Under the pieces are notes generated by a model that worked only from the letters and a program-made list of their open reading frames with translations, ran no database searches and was not told the DNA's origin. The translations under genes and the position numbers were made by a program. Positions 13,814 through 23,241 of a DNA stretch of 57,895 bases are shown here, piece after piece. Origin of the DNA: a virus; IMG/VR virus record IMGVR_UViG_3300037508_000466, positions 1-57,895 of that record; one strand, given 5' to 3'. Position 1 is the first letter of the stretch; the number at the start of each line of letters is the position of its first letter.

Positions 13814-14361
13814 TGCCTAAGATAAGTACATATCCTGTAGTTCCTTTAGAGCCCGGAGATTATATATTGATTAGCGATGCTAGCGACAGCAACGCTACCA
13901 AAAATGTTCTTGCCTCATCTGTAACAGGCGTTTCCGTTTCTTATACGGAAATGAGCTCTACTACTGGAAACCAAGCCGTTACTCAGTCTACATGGATTAA
14001 AATGACCATGACCACAGCAGTTGGCCTTACAAATGACTCATCTTTGGTGGTTGCAACTACTAATAGAATAACAAACATTGGACAATTAAGAAGGTACTGG
14101 GTTACGTATTCACTTACTGCGTCAGCTGCTAGTAATAATAACATTATGTTCAGAATTGCATTGGATGGAAATATTAATTCAATTGTAAAATCTGAGATTG
14201 ACATTGTTTGTGGCGGAGGGGGTGCAAAAGGAGGGAGTGGTTCCGGATCGTTTATTGTGGATATTCCGCAAAATTCATATATTGAACTATGGACTCAGAA
14301 TGCAAGTTCTGGGACTACAGTGACTTTAGAGCATTTTAACCTTGTAATAAGACAAATATGA
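13813..14361 (+). CDS. fibre/appendage-like protein with C-terminal jelly roll, 182 aa
   Basis: N-terminal segment PLEPGDYILISDASDSNATK is typical of short tail-fibre-like proteins. The C-terminal 130 residues (from about MSSTTGNQAV to VTLEHFNLVIRQ) alternate short hydrophobic strands with Ser/Gly/Asn loops, including a GGGGAKGGSGSGS loop and IPQNSYIELW, consistent with a TNF/C1q-like jelly roll. ATG shares its A with the preceding TAA. Likely a host-contact or capsid appendage; assignment by style, not by a named family. Confidence 0.6.
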   Translation: MPKISTYPVVPLEPGDYILISDASDSNATKNVLASSVTGVSVSYTEMSSTTGNQAVTQSTWIKMTMTTAVGLTNDSSLVVATTNRITNIGQLRRYWVTYSLTASAASNNNIMFRIALDGNINSIVKSEIDIVCGGGGAKGGSGSGSFIVDIPQNSYIELWTQNASSGTTVTLEHFNLVIRQI

Positions 14362-14567
14362 TGAAACCAAAACCCACTGCAAAAGACCGCATGATGATGC
14401 TTAAGAAGAAGCATGTTCGCGATGTTGAGAAAGACACCAATAGATATCCTGATGGCACTGTTGAAAAGTCCAAGAGCGTATTCAGGAAGGATGGAGGTCA
14501 GAAAGTTAAGGTAAAAACCACCTCCCCTAATGGTGAGGTTAAGAAGACGAAGATTGTCCGCAAGTGA
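14358..14567 (+). CDS. small basic protein, 69 aa
   Basis: Lysine-rich (KKKHVRDVEKDTNRY, KVKVKTTSPNGEVKKTKIV), ATGA overlap with the previous gene. No domain recognised; charge suggests nucleic-acid or virion interior contact. Confidence 0.65.
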   Translation: MMKPKPTAKDRMMMLKKKHVRDVEKDTNRYPDGTVEKSKSVFRKDGGQKVKVKTTSPNGEVKKTKIVRK

Positions 14568-14899
14568 AAGACGCCTGTTACAGAAAGGTCAAGGCTCAGT
14601 ATGATGTCTTCCCTTCTGCAAGGGCATCGCAGGCTATTGCCAAGTGCCGGAAGCAATCTGGCTCTGTGCGCAAGGGAGAGGCTGGGTCAAATCTGAAACG
14701 CTGGGAAGCGGAGAAGTGGAAGGACACAAGAACTGGCAAGGCTTGTGGTGCAGGTGGGAGCAACGAATACTGCCGTCCTAGTCGCAGGGTGTCATCAAAT
14801 ACGCCAAAGACTGCATCTGAAGTCGGTAGTGCTAAGTTAGCGGCAAAAAAGAGGGAGAAGGCACGGGTGGGGATGGGAAATAGAGTTAAACCAATTTAA
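14564..14899 (+). CDS. DUF5872-like conserved phage protein, 111 aa
   Basis: GTG start overlapping the previous TGA. The sequence VKAQYDVFPSARASQAIAKC ... LKRWEAEKWKDTRTGKACGAGG and EYCRPSRRVSSNTPKTASE is a well-marked family that I associate with DUF5872, found in many algal-virus and phage genomes; the function is unknown. Four conserved cysteines (in AIAKC, GKAC, NEYC and near the N-terminus DAC) suggest a zinc or disulfide core. Confidence 0.8.
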   Translation: MKDACYRKVKAQYDVFPSARASQAIAKCRKQSGSVRKGEAGSNLKRWEAEKWKDTRTGKACGAGGSNEYCRPSRRVSSNTPKTASEVGSAKLAAKKREKARVGMGNRVKPI

Positions 14900-14900
14900 T

Positions 14901-15122
14901 ATGATACGAAAAGTAGGAATAGGCCAGGATTACAAGAATGGCATGCATTACGAGCTCAATCAGCCTGTAATCAACAAGACTGGCGATTTTAGGATATCCT
15001 TAATTAAGAAGGATTCATCAGGCGGCATTAAGATACACATCTCGAACTCACGCAATGAGCACATGCTCTGGAAGGAGTTTAATGCCTGTATGCCGATATC
15101 AATCGAGTATGAAGTTATCTGA
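14901..15122 (+). CDS. small conserved phage protein, 73 aa
   Basis: Begins MIRKVGIGQDYKNGMHYELN and ends LWKEFNACMPISIEYEVI, a pattern (DYK-x2-MHY ... WK-x-FN-x3-PI-x-IEY) recurrent in environmental phages between chaperone-like and terminase genes. Function unknown. Overlaps the next gene by one base. Confidence 0.75.
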   Translation: MIRKVGIGQDYKNGMHYELNQPVINKTGDFRISLIKKDSSGGIKIHISNSRNEHMLWKEFNACMPISIEYEVI

Positions 15123-15685
15123 TGCGTTCGCCATTTCAGTTTATCGTCAGGCCGAAGGGAGATCGGCGTTATGACAACACCCGGGATTGGGGTGTTGACT
15201 TCATTGTAAGTGTTTCTCAAGAAGACCACAGATTCTCAAATAGGTATGCCGAGGTCATCAGCACGCCAATGGACTACAGCGGTCCTATCAAGCCTGGGGA
15301 TACGCTGATTGTTCACCACAATGTATTCAAGTTCTACTATGATATGTATGGTAGGCAGAAGAGTGGCAAGTCTTTCTTTGGGGAGAATACGTTTGTGTTA
15401 GACTACGATCAGTTCTTCTTGTTTAAGTCTGATGATGGTAGGTGGCATGCTCACGATAAGTACTGTTTCATAAAGCCTTCGGATGAGAAGGAGTGGGTGC
15501 TGTATAAGGGCGGCAATTCGGAGCCACTGCATGGAACTATCCGTTATATTAATGATGAGTTGATAGCACTTGGGCTGAAGGAAGGCGATGAGGTCATTTA
15601 TCAACCAGAGAGCGAGTATGAGTTCGAGGTTGATGGGGAGGTGCTATATCGTATGTTTACCAGTAACATTGCCATCAAGATATGA
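15122..15685 (+). CDS. possible GroES-like (Gp31-type) protein, 187 aa
   Basis: The segment RPKGDRRYDNTRDWGVDFIV ... YAEVISTPMDYSGPIKPGDT followed by LIVHHNVFKFYYDMYG has the GroES order: N-terminal strand, a loop ending in a hydrophobic triplet, a G/A-x-V-x2-TP strand, IKPGD and a following strand. The chain then continues for about 90 residues beyond the usual GroES end. I infer a GroES/Gp31-like barrel, perhaps a second co-chaperonin used for capsid folding; similarity is weak and the assignment needs structure prediction. Located just before the terminase genes. Confidence 0.55.
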   Translation: MRSPFQFIVRPKGDRRYDNTRDWGVDFIVSVSQEDHRFSNRYAEVISTPMDYSGPIKPGDTLIVHHNVFKFYYDMYGRQKSGKSFFGENTFVLDYDQFFLFKSDDGRWHAHDKYCFIKPSDEKEWVLYKGGNSEPLHGTIRYINDELIALGLKEGDEVIYQPESEYEFEVDGEVLYRMFTSNIAIKI

Positions 15686-15957
15686 AGACTAATGAGCAGT
15701 ACAAGAGGGATATAATAAAAGCTGGGCGCAAGGCTGTGGAGCATCTCATTAAGGTTGCTGAGCAGGAGATTATTACTGGCGGGGAGGATGAGTTGAGTGC
15801 CGATAGGATGAAGAATGCCGCCGCCACCAAGAAACTAGCGATTATGGATGCATTCGATATATTGACGAGGATACAACAGGAGGAGGACATACTGAATGCT
15901 CCTATGGCATCTAATGAAACGCATGGACAGGGATTTGCAGAAAGACGTTCAAAATAG
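15682..15957 (+). CDS. putative terminase small subunit, 91 aa
   Basis: A helical 91-residue protein (segment ADRMKNAAATKKLAIMDAFD near residues 40-60, ending GFAERRSK), encoded directly upstream of, and overlapping, the large terminase gene. Position, size and helical content fit a small terminase subunit for this phage type, although no HTH is evident. ATGA overlap with the upstream gene. Confidence 0.6.
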   Translation: MKTNEQYKRDIIKAGRKAVEHLIKVAEQEIITGGEDELSADRMKNAAATKKLAIMDAFDILTRIQQEEDILNAPMASNETHGQGFAERRSK

Positions 15958-18163
15958 CCTATACAGAGTGCTGCCTGCGCCCGTTCAGAAGAAGAAGTGG
16001 GTGTATGGGTATAATAGGGAGTATGACATTGTCGTTATTTCTAAGGATGGCACTCTCGGGGCTGTATATGAGATATCTGGGTTGAAGATAGGCATACCCG
16101 AGGTGCCTAAGCAGGTGTATCAACGGTCAAGCAAGAAGTCTGAGCAGTATTGGGAGCGGGTGAACTGTCCGCCTCAATTAGAAAAGATAAAGTCAATATT
16201 TCAATGGAATGAGATGCCGCGTGACTTCAAGGAGTCATATGCGCCATACATTGAGTCTGAGTTTGATAAGAGAGATGCAGGAACGTGGTTTATGAACAAT
16301 GGGGTGCCAACATACATGACTGGGGCATACTACATGTACCTTCAGTGGAGTAAGATTGACGTTGGATACCCTGACTTCCGGGAGGCTAATAGGATTTTCT
16401 TCATTTTCTGGGAGGCATGTATGGCTGATAATAGGTCATTCGGTATGTGCTACTTAAAGATTAGGCGTTCCGGGTTCTCGTTTATGAGTTCGTCAATGGC
16501 TGTTAACCTTGGCACATTGTCACGCAATGCTCGTATTGGCATACTATCCAAGACTGGTGCTGATGCCAAGAAGATGTTTACCGATAAGGTCGTGCCTATA
16601 TCAACGAACTACCCGTTCTTCTTCAAGCCAATACAGGATGGTATGGACAAGCCGAAGATGGAACTCGCCTATCGACTACCGGCATCGAAGATAACCCGCA
16701 AGAATATTCACGAGGTTATGTCTGACTCATCGCCGGATGGGCTGAATACGACTATTGACTGGCGCAATACCGCTGACAACAGCTATGACGGTGAGAAGTT
16801 ATTGCTTCTGATACATGATGAAAGTGGAAAGTGGCTGCCACCAGAGAATATCCTCAATAACTGGCGGGTTACTAAAACGACTCTGCGTATAGGCAGTAAG
16901 ATTGTCGGCAAGTGCATGATGGGCTCTACCTGCAATGCCAAGGCTAAAGGAGGCGGGAACTTCAAGGAGTTGTACGATGACTCTGATGTGACCAAGCGAA
17001 ATGCCAATGGTCAGACCAAGAGTGGTATGTACAAGCTGTTCATCCCTATGGAGTGGAACTTCGAGGGGTATATTGATAAGCATGGATGGCCCGTCATTAA
17101 CTCGCCGGCATCCCCTATTGTTGGCGTTGATGATATGGAGATTTATACCGGTGCTGTCAACTATTGGGAGAATGAAGTTCAGTCGCTCAAGTCGGACCAG
17201 GATGCGCTGAATGAGTTTTACAGGCAGTTCCCGCGCACGGAGGCGCATGCGTTTCGTGATGAAAGCCGAATGTCGCTATTCAATCTGACCAAGATATATC
17301 AGCAGATTGACTTCAATGACGGCATTATGATTAACACAACGCTAACTCGTGGGTCGTTTCATTGGGCGAACGGCATTCAGGATAGCCGTGTGATATGGAC
17401 TCCTAATAAGACTGGGCGATTCTTAGTCAGTTGGATACCACCCGCTGGGCTTCAAAATAGGGTTATTGACCGCAATGGCAGGAAGTATCCTGGCAATGAG
17501 CACATAGGGTCTTTTGGCTGTGACTCATACGACATATCGGGTGTTGTGGGTGGAGGAGGGTCTAATGGTGCATTACATGGCTTGACTAAGTTCAATGTTG
17601 ATGACGCGCCCAGTGGCATGTTTTTCTTAGAGTACATCGCTCGACCTCAGACTGCTGAGATATTCTTCGAAGATGTGCTGATGGCTTGTGTGTTCTACGG
17701 GATGCCTGTTCTTGCCGAGAACAACAAGCCGAGGCTGTTATACCACTTTAAGAACAGGGGATATAGGGCGTTCTCGCTGAATAGACCTGACAAGCATATA
17801 TCGAAACTATCCAAGACGGAGATTGAACTCGGTGGCATTCCGAACACATCGGAAGATGTCAAGCAGGCTCATGCTGCTGCTATTGAGTCTTACATCGAGA
17901 AGCATGTTGGCTTTGATACCGAGGGCACATATAGAGATCCTGACGACTGTGGGTCTATGTATTTCAACAAAACGCTGATGGACTGGGCTGCGTTTGATAT
18001 CACCAATAGAACGAGGCACGATGCGTCTATAAGCTCTGGACTGGCAATTATGGCGAACCAGAAGCACTTGTATGTGTCAGAAATTAAGTCCTCTAAAATA
18101 AGTATTAACTTTGCCAGATATAATAATGAGAGTTCCTTCAGCCGCATAGAGAAGAATGGATAA
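15914..18163 (+). CDS. terminase large subunit, about 749 aa
   Basis: The DNA-packaging ATPase-nuclease. The ATPase half holds YLKIRRSGFSFMSSSMA (about residue 185), a deviant Walker A, and Walker B LLLLIHDESGKW (about 310), then MGSTCNA as coupling motif. The nuclease half has GCDSYDISG (about 545) with the first acidic residue, a second acidic motif in EIFFEDVLMACVFYGMPVLAENN, and DWAAFD toward the C-terminus. It overlaps the small-subunit candidate out of frame; the exact start among 15896, 15914 and 15923 is uncertain. Unusually long compared with typical 450-650 residue terminases. Confidence 0.88.
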   Translation: MKRMDRDLQKDVQNSLYRVLPAPVQKKKWVYGYNREYDIVVISKDGTLGAVYEISGLKIGIPEVPKQVYQRSSKKSEQYWERVNCPPQLEKIKSIFQWNEMPRDFKESYAPYIESEFDKRDAGTWFMNNGVPTYMTGAYYMYLQWSKIDVGYPDFREANRIFFIFWEACMADNRSFGMCYLKIRRSGFSFMSSSMAVNLGTLSRNARIGILSKTGADAKKMFTDKVVPISTNYPFFFKPIQDGMDKPKMELAYRLPASKITRKNIHEVMSDSSPDGLNTTIDWRNTADNSYDGEKLLLLIHDESGKWLPPENILNNWRVTKTTLRIGSKIVGKCMMGSTCNAKAKGGGNFKELYDDSDVTKRNANGQTKSGMYKLFIPMEWNFEGYIDKHGWPVINSPASPIVGVDDMEIYTGAVNYWENEVQSLKSDQDALNEFYRQFPRTEAHAFRDESRMSLFNLTKIYQQIDFNDGIMINTTLTRGSFHWANGIQDSRVIWTPNKTGRFLVSWIPPAGLQNRVIDRNGRKYPGNEHIGSFGCDSYDISGVVGGGGSNGALHGLTKFNVDDAPSGMFFLEYIARPQTAEIFFEDVLMACVFYGMPVLAENNKPRLLYHFKNRGYRAFSLNRPDKHISKLSKTEIELGGIPNTSEDVKQAHAAAIESYIEKHVGFDTEGTYRDPDDCGSMYFNKTLMDWAAFDITNRTRHDASISSGLAIMANQKHLYVSEIKSSKISINFARYNNESSFSRIEKNG

Positions 18164-20585
18164 ACCAATAATCAATCCTACGTCATTTCCAAACCAATAT
18201 GTGTCCGACATTGAGAAGGGCACGAAGGAGTTTGGACTAAGGATAGGTCAGGCTATTCAGTACGAATGGTTTAGGAAAGACTCTTCTTCGGCGAGGTACT
18301 ACTCTCAGTGGAGGGACATGCACCGACTGCGTTTATACGCACGTGGAGAGCAGTCTGTACAGAAATACAAGGATGAACTCGCTGTTAACGGCGATTTGTC
18401 ATATATGAATCTTGACTGGACCCCAGTGCCAGTGCTACCTAAGTTTGTTGATATCGTGGTGAATGGGATGGGGGACAGGCTGTTCAAGGTTAAGGCGAGG
18501 GCGCAAGACTCTGCGTCTATTCAGAAGCGCCGGGACTTCCAAGAGTCGGTTGAGGTGCAGATGGCTGGTAAGGACATTTTTATGGCTGCTCAGGAGAATT
18601 TCGGTGTCAATCCATGGACTGTCAATCCTGCTGATCTTCCAGAGAATGATGATGAGTTGCAGTTGTTCATGGAGATGAACTACAAGCCTTCTGTTGAGAT
18701 TGCTCAGGAGGAGGCGCTGAATACCATACTTGAGGACAGCAGATATCAGGATGTACGCAGGAGGGTTGAGTATGACCTTATGGTTCTTGGCATCGGGATA
18801 TCGAAGCATGAGTTCAACCCTGGCGATGGGGTTAGGGTTCAGTATGTAGACCCTGCCAATGTGGTGTACAGCTATACTGAAGACCCATACTTCCGTGACT
18901 GCTTCTATTGGGGGGAAGTCAAGACTATCCCTATCTCTGAGCTTACTAAGCTGGACCCTAATCTGACTATTGAGCAGATGCAGGAGATTAGTAAGTATAG
19001 CCAGAATTGGTATGATTACTACAATGTAGCTCAGTTCTACAATAACAGCCTATTTAGGAACGACACTGCAACGCTCTTGTTCTTCAACTACAAGACTACG
19101 CACACTTTTGTGTACAAGAAGAAGACTACCGAGATGGGCGGCTCTCGTATTATTGAGAAGGACGAGAACTTCAATCCTCCTGCCGATATGATGGAGGAGC
19201 AGGGCTTTGAGCGCATCACCAAGACAATCGAGGTGTGGTATGAGGGCGTTATGGTGATGGGCACTAACATTATGTTGCGTTGGCAGTTGATGGAGAATAT
19301 GGTTCGTCCTAAGTCTGCATCTCAAAATGCTATGCCCAACTATGTGGCGTGTGCCCCTAGAATGTATAAGGGCAATATTGAGTCATTGGTACGAAGGATG
19401 ATTCCATTCGTTGACTTGATACAGCTCACTCACCTGAAGATGCAGCAGGTCATCGCTCGTGTTGTCCCTGATGGTGTCTTTATCGACGCTGATGGCATCA
19501 ATGAAGTTGACCTAGGCACAGGCGGCAAGTACACTCCGGAGGATGCGTTGAGGCTATACTTCCAAACGGGTAGTGTTGTTGGTCGTAGTTTCACGCAAGA
19601 TGGCGAGTTCAACCATGCTCGTATTCCTATCCAAGAGCTGACGACAAGTTCTGGCGGTCAGAAACTACAAGCTTTGATTGCGAACTACAATCACTACATG
19701 GACATGATTAGAGCTGTCACTGGTCTTAATGAGGCTCGTGATGCGAGTGTCCCTGATTCGAGGACGTTGGTTGGCGTTCAGAAACTCGCTGCACTTAATT
19801 CCAACACCGCTACGCGACATATTCTTGATGCATCGCTGTACATCACAAAGACGTTGTCAGAAGGACTGGCATGCCGTGTTGCTGACATCCTTGAGTACGC
19901 TCCATTCCGCGAAGAGTTCATAGGTCAGATAGGTAGGTACAATGTGACTATTCTCGATGTTCTGAAGGACTTGTATATCTATGACTTCGGTATCTTCATT
20001 GAGGTTTCTCCGGATGCTGAGGAGCGAGAGCGTATGGAGGCTAGTATACAGATGGCATTGCAGAAAGGGGATATCAACTTAGAGGATGCCATTGACATTC
20101 GTGAAATTAGAAATACGAAGCTGGCGAATCAGTTGCTGAAGATTAAGCGAAAGCAGAAGTTGGAGTCGGACCGCGCCTTCAAGATGCAGGAGCAGCAGAT
20201 GCAGGTTCAGGGGCAGATGGAAACTCAGCGCATGGCTGCGCAGTCGGCTATGCAGAAGATAGAACTTGAGGCTCAGGCTGAAATACGCATTGAGCAAGCG
20301 AAGGTTGCGTTTGCTATTGAGAAGATGAACGCTGAGGCGCAGCAGAAGGCTATGCTGATGGAAAGGGAGTTTCAGTATAACTTACAGTTAGGCAAGATGC
20401 AGAGTGATATGTTGCAACAGCGTGAAACATACAAAGAAGATGAGAAGACAAAGCGTATTGGTATACAGAATAGCCAGCAGTCTAAACTGATAGACCAGCG
20501 CAAGAACAATCTTCCACCATTGTCTTTTGAGAGTAATGAGGACAGCCTTGATGGGTTTGATTTAGCAGAATTTAGCCCTCGTTAG
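18156..20585 (+). CDS. portal protein, 809 aa
   Basis: Dodecameric portal at the DNA-packaging vertex, assigned from position after terminase, length and content. N-terminal region includes WRDMHRLRLYARGEQSVQKY and NLDWTPVPVLPKFVDIVVNG; the middle contains RMIPFVDLIQLTHLKMQQVI and NHYMDMIRAVTGLNEARDA typical of portal stem/wing segments. Residues about 640-770 form a long Gln/Met-rich coiled coil (internal barrel). Starts 8 bp before the terminase stop. Confidence 0.88.
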   Translation: MDKPIINPTSFPNQYVSDIEKGTKEFGLRIGQAIQYEWFRKDSSSARYYSQWRDMHRLRLYARGEQSVQKYKDELAVNGDLSYMNLDWTPVPVLPKFVDIVVNGMGDRLFKVKARAQDSASIQKRRDFQESVEVQMAGKDIFMAAQENFGVNPWTVNPADLPENDDELQLFMEMNYKPSVEIAQEEALNTILEDSRYQDVRRRVEYDLMVLGIGISKHEFNPGDGVRVQYVDPANVVYSYTEDPYFRDCFYWGEVKTIPISELTKLDPNLTIEQMQEISKYSQNWYDYYNVAQFYNNSLFRNDTATLLFFNYKTTHTFVYKKKTTEMGGSRIIEKDENFNPPADMMEEQGFERITKTIEVWYEGVMVMGTNIMLRWQLMENMVRPKSASQNAMPNYVACAPRMYKGNIESLVRRMIPFVDLIQLTHLKMQQVIARVVPDGVFIDADGINEVDLGTGGKYTPEDALRLYFQTGSVVGRSFTQDGEFNHARIPIQELTTSSGGQKLQALIANYNHYMDMIRAVTGLNEARDASVPDSRTLVGVQKLAALNSNTATRHILDASLYITKTLSEGLACRVADILEYAPFREEFIGQIGRYNVTILDVLKDLYIYDFGIFIEVSPDAEERERMEASIQMALQKGDINLEDAIDIREIRNTKLANQLLKIKRKQKLESDRAFKMQEQQMQVQGQMETQRMAAQSAMQKIELEAQAEIRIEQAKVAFAIEKMNAEAQQKAMLMEREFQYNLQLGKMQSDMLQQRETYKEDEKTKRIGIQNSQQSKLIDQRKNNLPPLSFESNEDSLDGFDLAEFSPR

Positions 20586-20594
20586 AAATTGTTA

Positions 20595-20602
20595 TATATT
20601 TG
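20595..20602 (+). promoter_or_regulatory. Bacteroidota -7 promoter box
   Basis: TATATTTG in the 35-bp gap between portal and scaffold genes, 18 bp before the scaffold ATG. Probably a promoter for the scaffold-capsid segment. Confidence 0.6.
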
Positions 20603-20620
20603 CACGAAATTTAATATACT

Positions 20621-21679
20621 ATGAAAGTAAGGATATTGACTGATGAAGAGGTGAAAAACCCTTCTGTCCAAGAAAGAGAAGTAGAAGCTCAGAAGGAGCT
20701 AGAACAAAATATGGCGCCGGATCCCGCTCCTAATCCGCAGCCAGAGCAAAAACAGATTGAGGAGCATGACGTTCTTTCATTTATCAAGGAAAGGTACAAA
20801 AAGCCTATCGAAACTCTCGATGAGCTGTTTGAGGCTAGACAGCAGGAGCAGATGCCAGAGGATGTCGCTGCATTCTTCCGTTACAAGAAGGAGACAGGGC
20901 GTGGCATTGAGGACTATGTTAAGCTGAACAGGAACTATGATGAAATTGATGCGGACCAGCTACTTGCTGAGTACACATTAGCTACTGATGAGTTCATCGA
21001 GCGTGAAGATGTAGCCGACGTGTTGGCGGAGAAGTTTGGATATGATGAGGATGCGGATGACGCAGACACAATCAAGAAGAGGAAGTCCGCCAAGAAGCGT
21101 GAGGTTGCGAAGGCTAAGAAATACTTCAATGGTCTTAAGGAGCAGTATAGAGTTCCTGTTGAGTCAACTGCGAACTCGCCGATTGAGACTGAAGATTATA
21201 AACAGTACAAAGAGTACCTAGACAGAGCATCCAGTGAACAGCAGGAGGCTCAGCGTAAGAGTGAGTGGTTCAAGAAAAAGACAGAGGAGCTTTTTTCGCC
21301 TGATTTCAAAGGTTTTGATTTCAGTATTGGAGAGAAAAAGCTCACCTTCATTCCGGCTGATGCGTCTGAGGTCAAGACTCAAAACTCTTCTCCAATGAAT
21401 TTCATATCGAAGTTTTTGGATGAGCAGGGTTTGATAAAAGATCCGGCTGGTTATCACAGGTCTCTATCAATTGCGATGAACCCAGAGAAGTTCGCTAAGT
21501 TCTTTTATGAACAAGGCGCTGCTGACGCGACGCAGGATTTGGCTCAAAAGAGTAAGAATATAAATATGGACATTCGGACTTTTGGACAGCCTGTTAGTAC
21601 TGGTGGATTCAAGGTTGCTGCTGCATCTCCGTCATCGTCTAGAACGGGGGGACTTACCATAAAATCTTTTAAACCTTAA
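20621..21679 (+). CDS. putative scaffolding protein, 352 aa
   Basis: A strongly charged, mostly helical protein located between portal and major capsid genes, the usual place of a head scaffold. It has a Pro/Gln-rich stretch (residues about 30-48), acidic blocks (DEDADDADT), long Lys/Glu helices (KKRKSAKKREVAKAKKYF) and a flexible Ser/Gly-rich C-terminus ending GGLTIKSFKP. No protease motif is visible. Preceded by its own TATATTTG promoter. Confidence 0.75.
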   Translation: MKVRILTDEEVKNPSVQEREVEAQKELEQNMAPDPAPNPQPEQKQIEEHDVLSFIKERYKKPIETLDELFEARQQEQMPEDVAAFFRYKKETGRGIEDYVKLNRNYDEIDADQLLAEYTLATDEFIEREDVADVLAEKFGYDEDADDADTIKKRKSAKKREVAKAKKYFNGLKEQYRVPVESTANSPIETEDYKQYKEYLDRASSEQQEAQRKSEWFKKKTEELFSPDFKGFDFSIGEKKLTFIPADASEVKTQNSSPMNFISKFLDEQGLIKDPAGYHRSLSIAMNPEKFAKFFYEQGAADATQDLAQKSKNINMDIRTFGQPVSTGGFKVAAASPSSSRTGGLTIKSFKP

Positions 21680-21691
21680 AAAAACTAAACC

Positions 21692-23179
21692 ATGCCAGTT
21701 AACGCATCCCCTTCATTTGCTTTACAGCCTGCTGCATATAGGCAGACTATTAATACCAATTACATTGGTAGTTCTTCTTTCAACTTTTTAAACCAATATC
21801 TGCCTGACCTCTATGAGAAGGAGTTTGAACGCTACGGCAATCGTAGTATCTCTGGCTTCATGCGTATGGTCGGTGCAGAAATGCCCTGCGCTTCTGACCT
21901 TATTAAATGGGCGGAGCAAGGCCGACTTCACACTAAGTATACCTCATGTACCTGTGCTGCTGCTGCCTCTGGAGCCACCACCCTGACCATTCCTGTGAGC
22001 AACAATAACGCTGCCTCTGGGTATCCACAAGCCAGTCAGCAGGCGCTTACTACGTCTACTACCCCTGGAACTAACTTCAACATTCGTATTGGTCAGACAT
22101 TGCTTCTTCAGAGAGAGAATGGAGCGGGTACTTTTCACGCTGTTGTTTCTGCGATTACTTACGCAAACTCTCTTGCCGCACAAACTGCAACTCTTCAGAT
22201 TTATGAGGATACCAGCACTATTGCTGGAGGCGGCCTTGACACTGGCTCCTGGACGGTGTGGGTATATGGATCTGAGTTTAAGAAGGGCACATCATCTATG
22301 GCAGAGTCATTGATGCCATATGATTTCATCTTTGAAAACAATCCAATCATTTTGAAGGATAAGTACTCTGTGACGGGTTCTGATATGACTCAGATTGGAT
22401 GGGTCGAAGTTACTGGTGAGAACGGTGTTTCGGGATACCTGTGGTATATGAAAGCTGAGCACGACTCTCGCCTTCGTTTCGACGACTACTTGGAGTCTTC
22501 TATGCTTGAGGCAATCCCTGTTGGAGCTGCAAATAGTGGTGCGCTTAGTAATGGCTTCAAAGGAACCAGTGGCGTTTTCCATGCCGTTCAAAATCGCGGC
22601 AATGTATTCAGTGGCGGATTCCCAACTAGCCTTGTTGATTTCGATGCCATCGTGCAGCGTCTTGACAAGCAGGGTGCTATTGAAGAGAACGCGTTGTTCG
22701 TGAACCGCGCTGCCTCATTCGCTATGGATGACTTCTTGGCTGCTCAGAACTCTTACGGTACCGGTGGAACATCTTACGGTCTGTTTGACAATAACGAGCA
22801 GATGGCACTGAACCTCGGATTCCGTGGATTCCGCCGTGGTTATGACTTCTACAAGACTGACTGGAAGTACCTGAATGACCCCACTATGCGTGGTCAGGGC
22901 ACTGCATCAGGAACTGTAGGTGGCGCAATCAATGGTATGCTTGTACCTGCCGGGACAACTAACGTCTATGACGAGGTCATGGGGCAGAATGCTAAGCGTC
23001 CATTCTTGCACGTTCGCTATCGTCAGACAGAGTCCGAAGATCGCAAGTTCAAGACTTGGGTTACTGGGTCTGCTGGTGGTGTTGCAACGACTGGTGATGA
23101 CGTTATGGAAGTGCATTACTTGTCTGAGCGTTGTGTGTGTACCCTTGGCGCAAACAACTTCTTCATCTTTCAATCTTAG
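21692..23179 (+). CDS. major capsid protein, 495 aa
   Basis: Assigned by position after the scaffold, size, composition and strong terminator behind it. N-terminus ends a short arm (PVNASPSFALQPAAYRQ), then NQYLPDLYEKEFERYGNRSI resembles the N-terminal helix region of HK97-fold capsids of crAss-like and related phages; later segments include FDDYLESSMLEAI and VRYRQTESEDRKFKTW. Cys-containing CTCAAAASG lies near residue 88. The HK97 fold itself is inference. Confidence 0.85.
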   Translation: MPVNASPSFALQPAAYRQTINTNYIGSSSFNFLNQYLPDLYEKEFERYGNRSISGFMRMVGAEMPCASDLIKWAEQGRLHTKYTSCTCAAAASGATTLTIPVSNNNAASGYPQASQQALTTSTTPGTNFNIRIGQTLLLQRENGAGTFHAVVSAITYANSLAAQTATLQIYEDTSTIAGGGLDTGSWTVWVYGSEFKKGTSSMAESLMPYDFIFENNPIILKDKYSVTGSDMTQIGWVEVTGENGVSGYLWYMKAEHDSRLRFDDYLESSMLEAIPVGAANSGALSNGFKGTSGVFHAVQNRGNVFSGGFPTSLVDFDAIVQRLDKQGAIEENALFVNRAASFAMDDFLAAQNSYGTGGTSYGLFDNNEQMALNLGFRGFRRGYDFYKTDWKYLNDPTMRGQGTASGTVGGAINGMLVPAGTTNVYDEVMGQNAKRPFLHVRYRQTESEDRKFKTWVTGSAGGVATTGDDVMEVHYLSERCVCTLGANNFFIFQS

Positions 23180-23189
23180 TAATTAGTCA

Positions 23190-23228
23190 GAGAGGGGGTC
23201 ATTATGACTCCCTCTCATTTTTTTTTCT
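23190..23228 (+). terminator. rho-independent terminator after the capsid gene
   Basis: An 11-bp stem GAGAGGGGGTC / GACTCCCTCTC (one G-T pair) with loop ATTAT, followed by a run of ten T. It would reduce read-through from the highly expressed capsid gene into downstream genes. Confidence 0.9.
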
Positions 23229-23241
23229 TAAAACCAATTAA

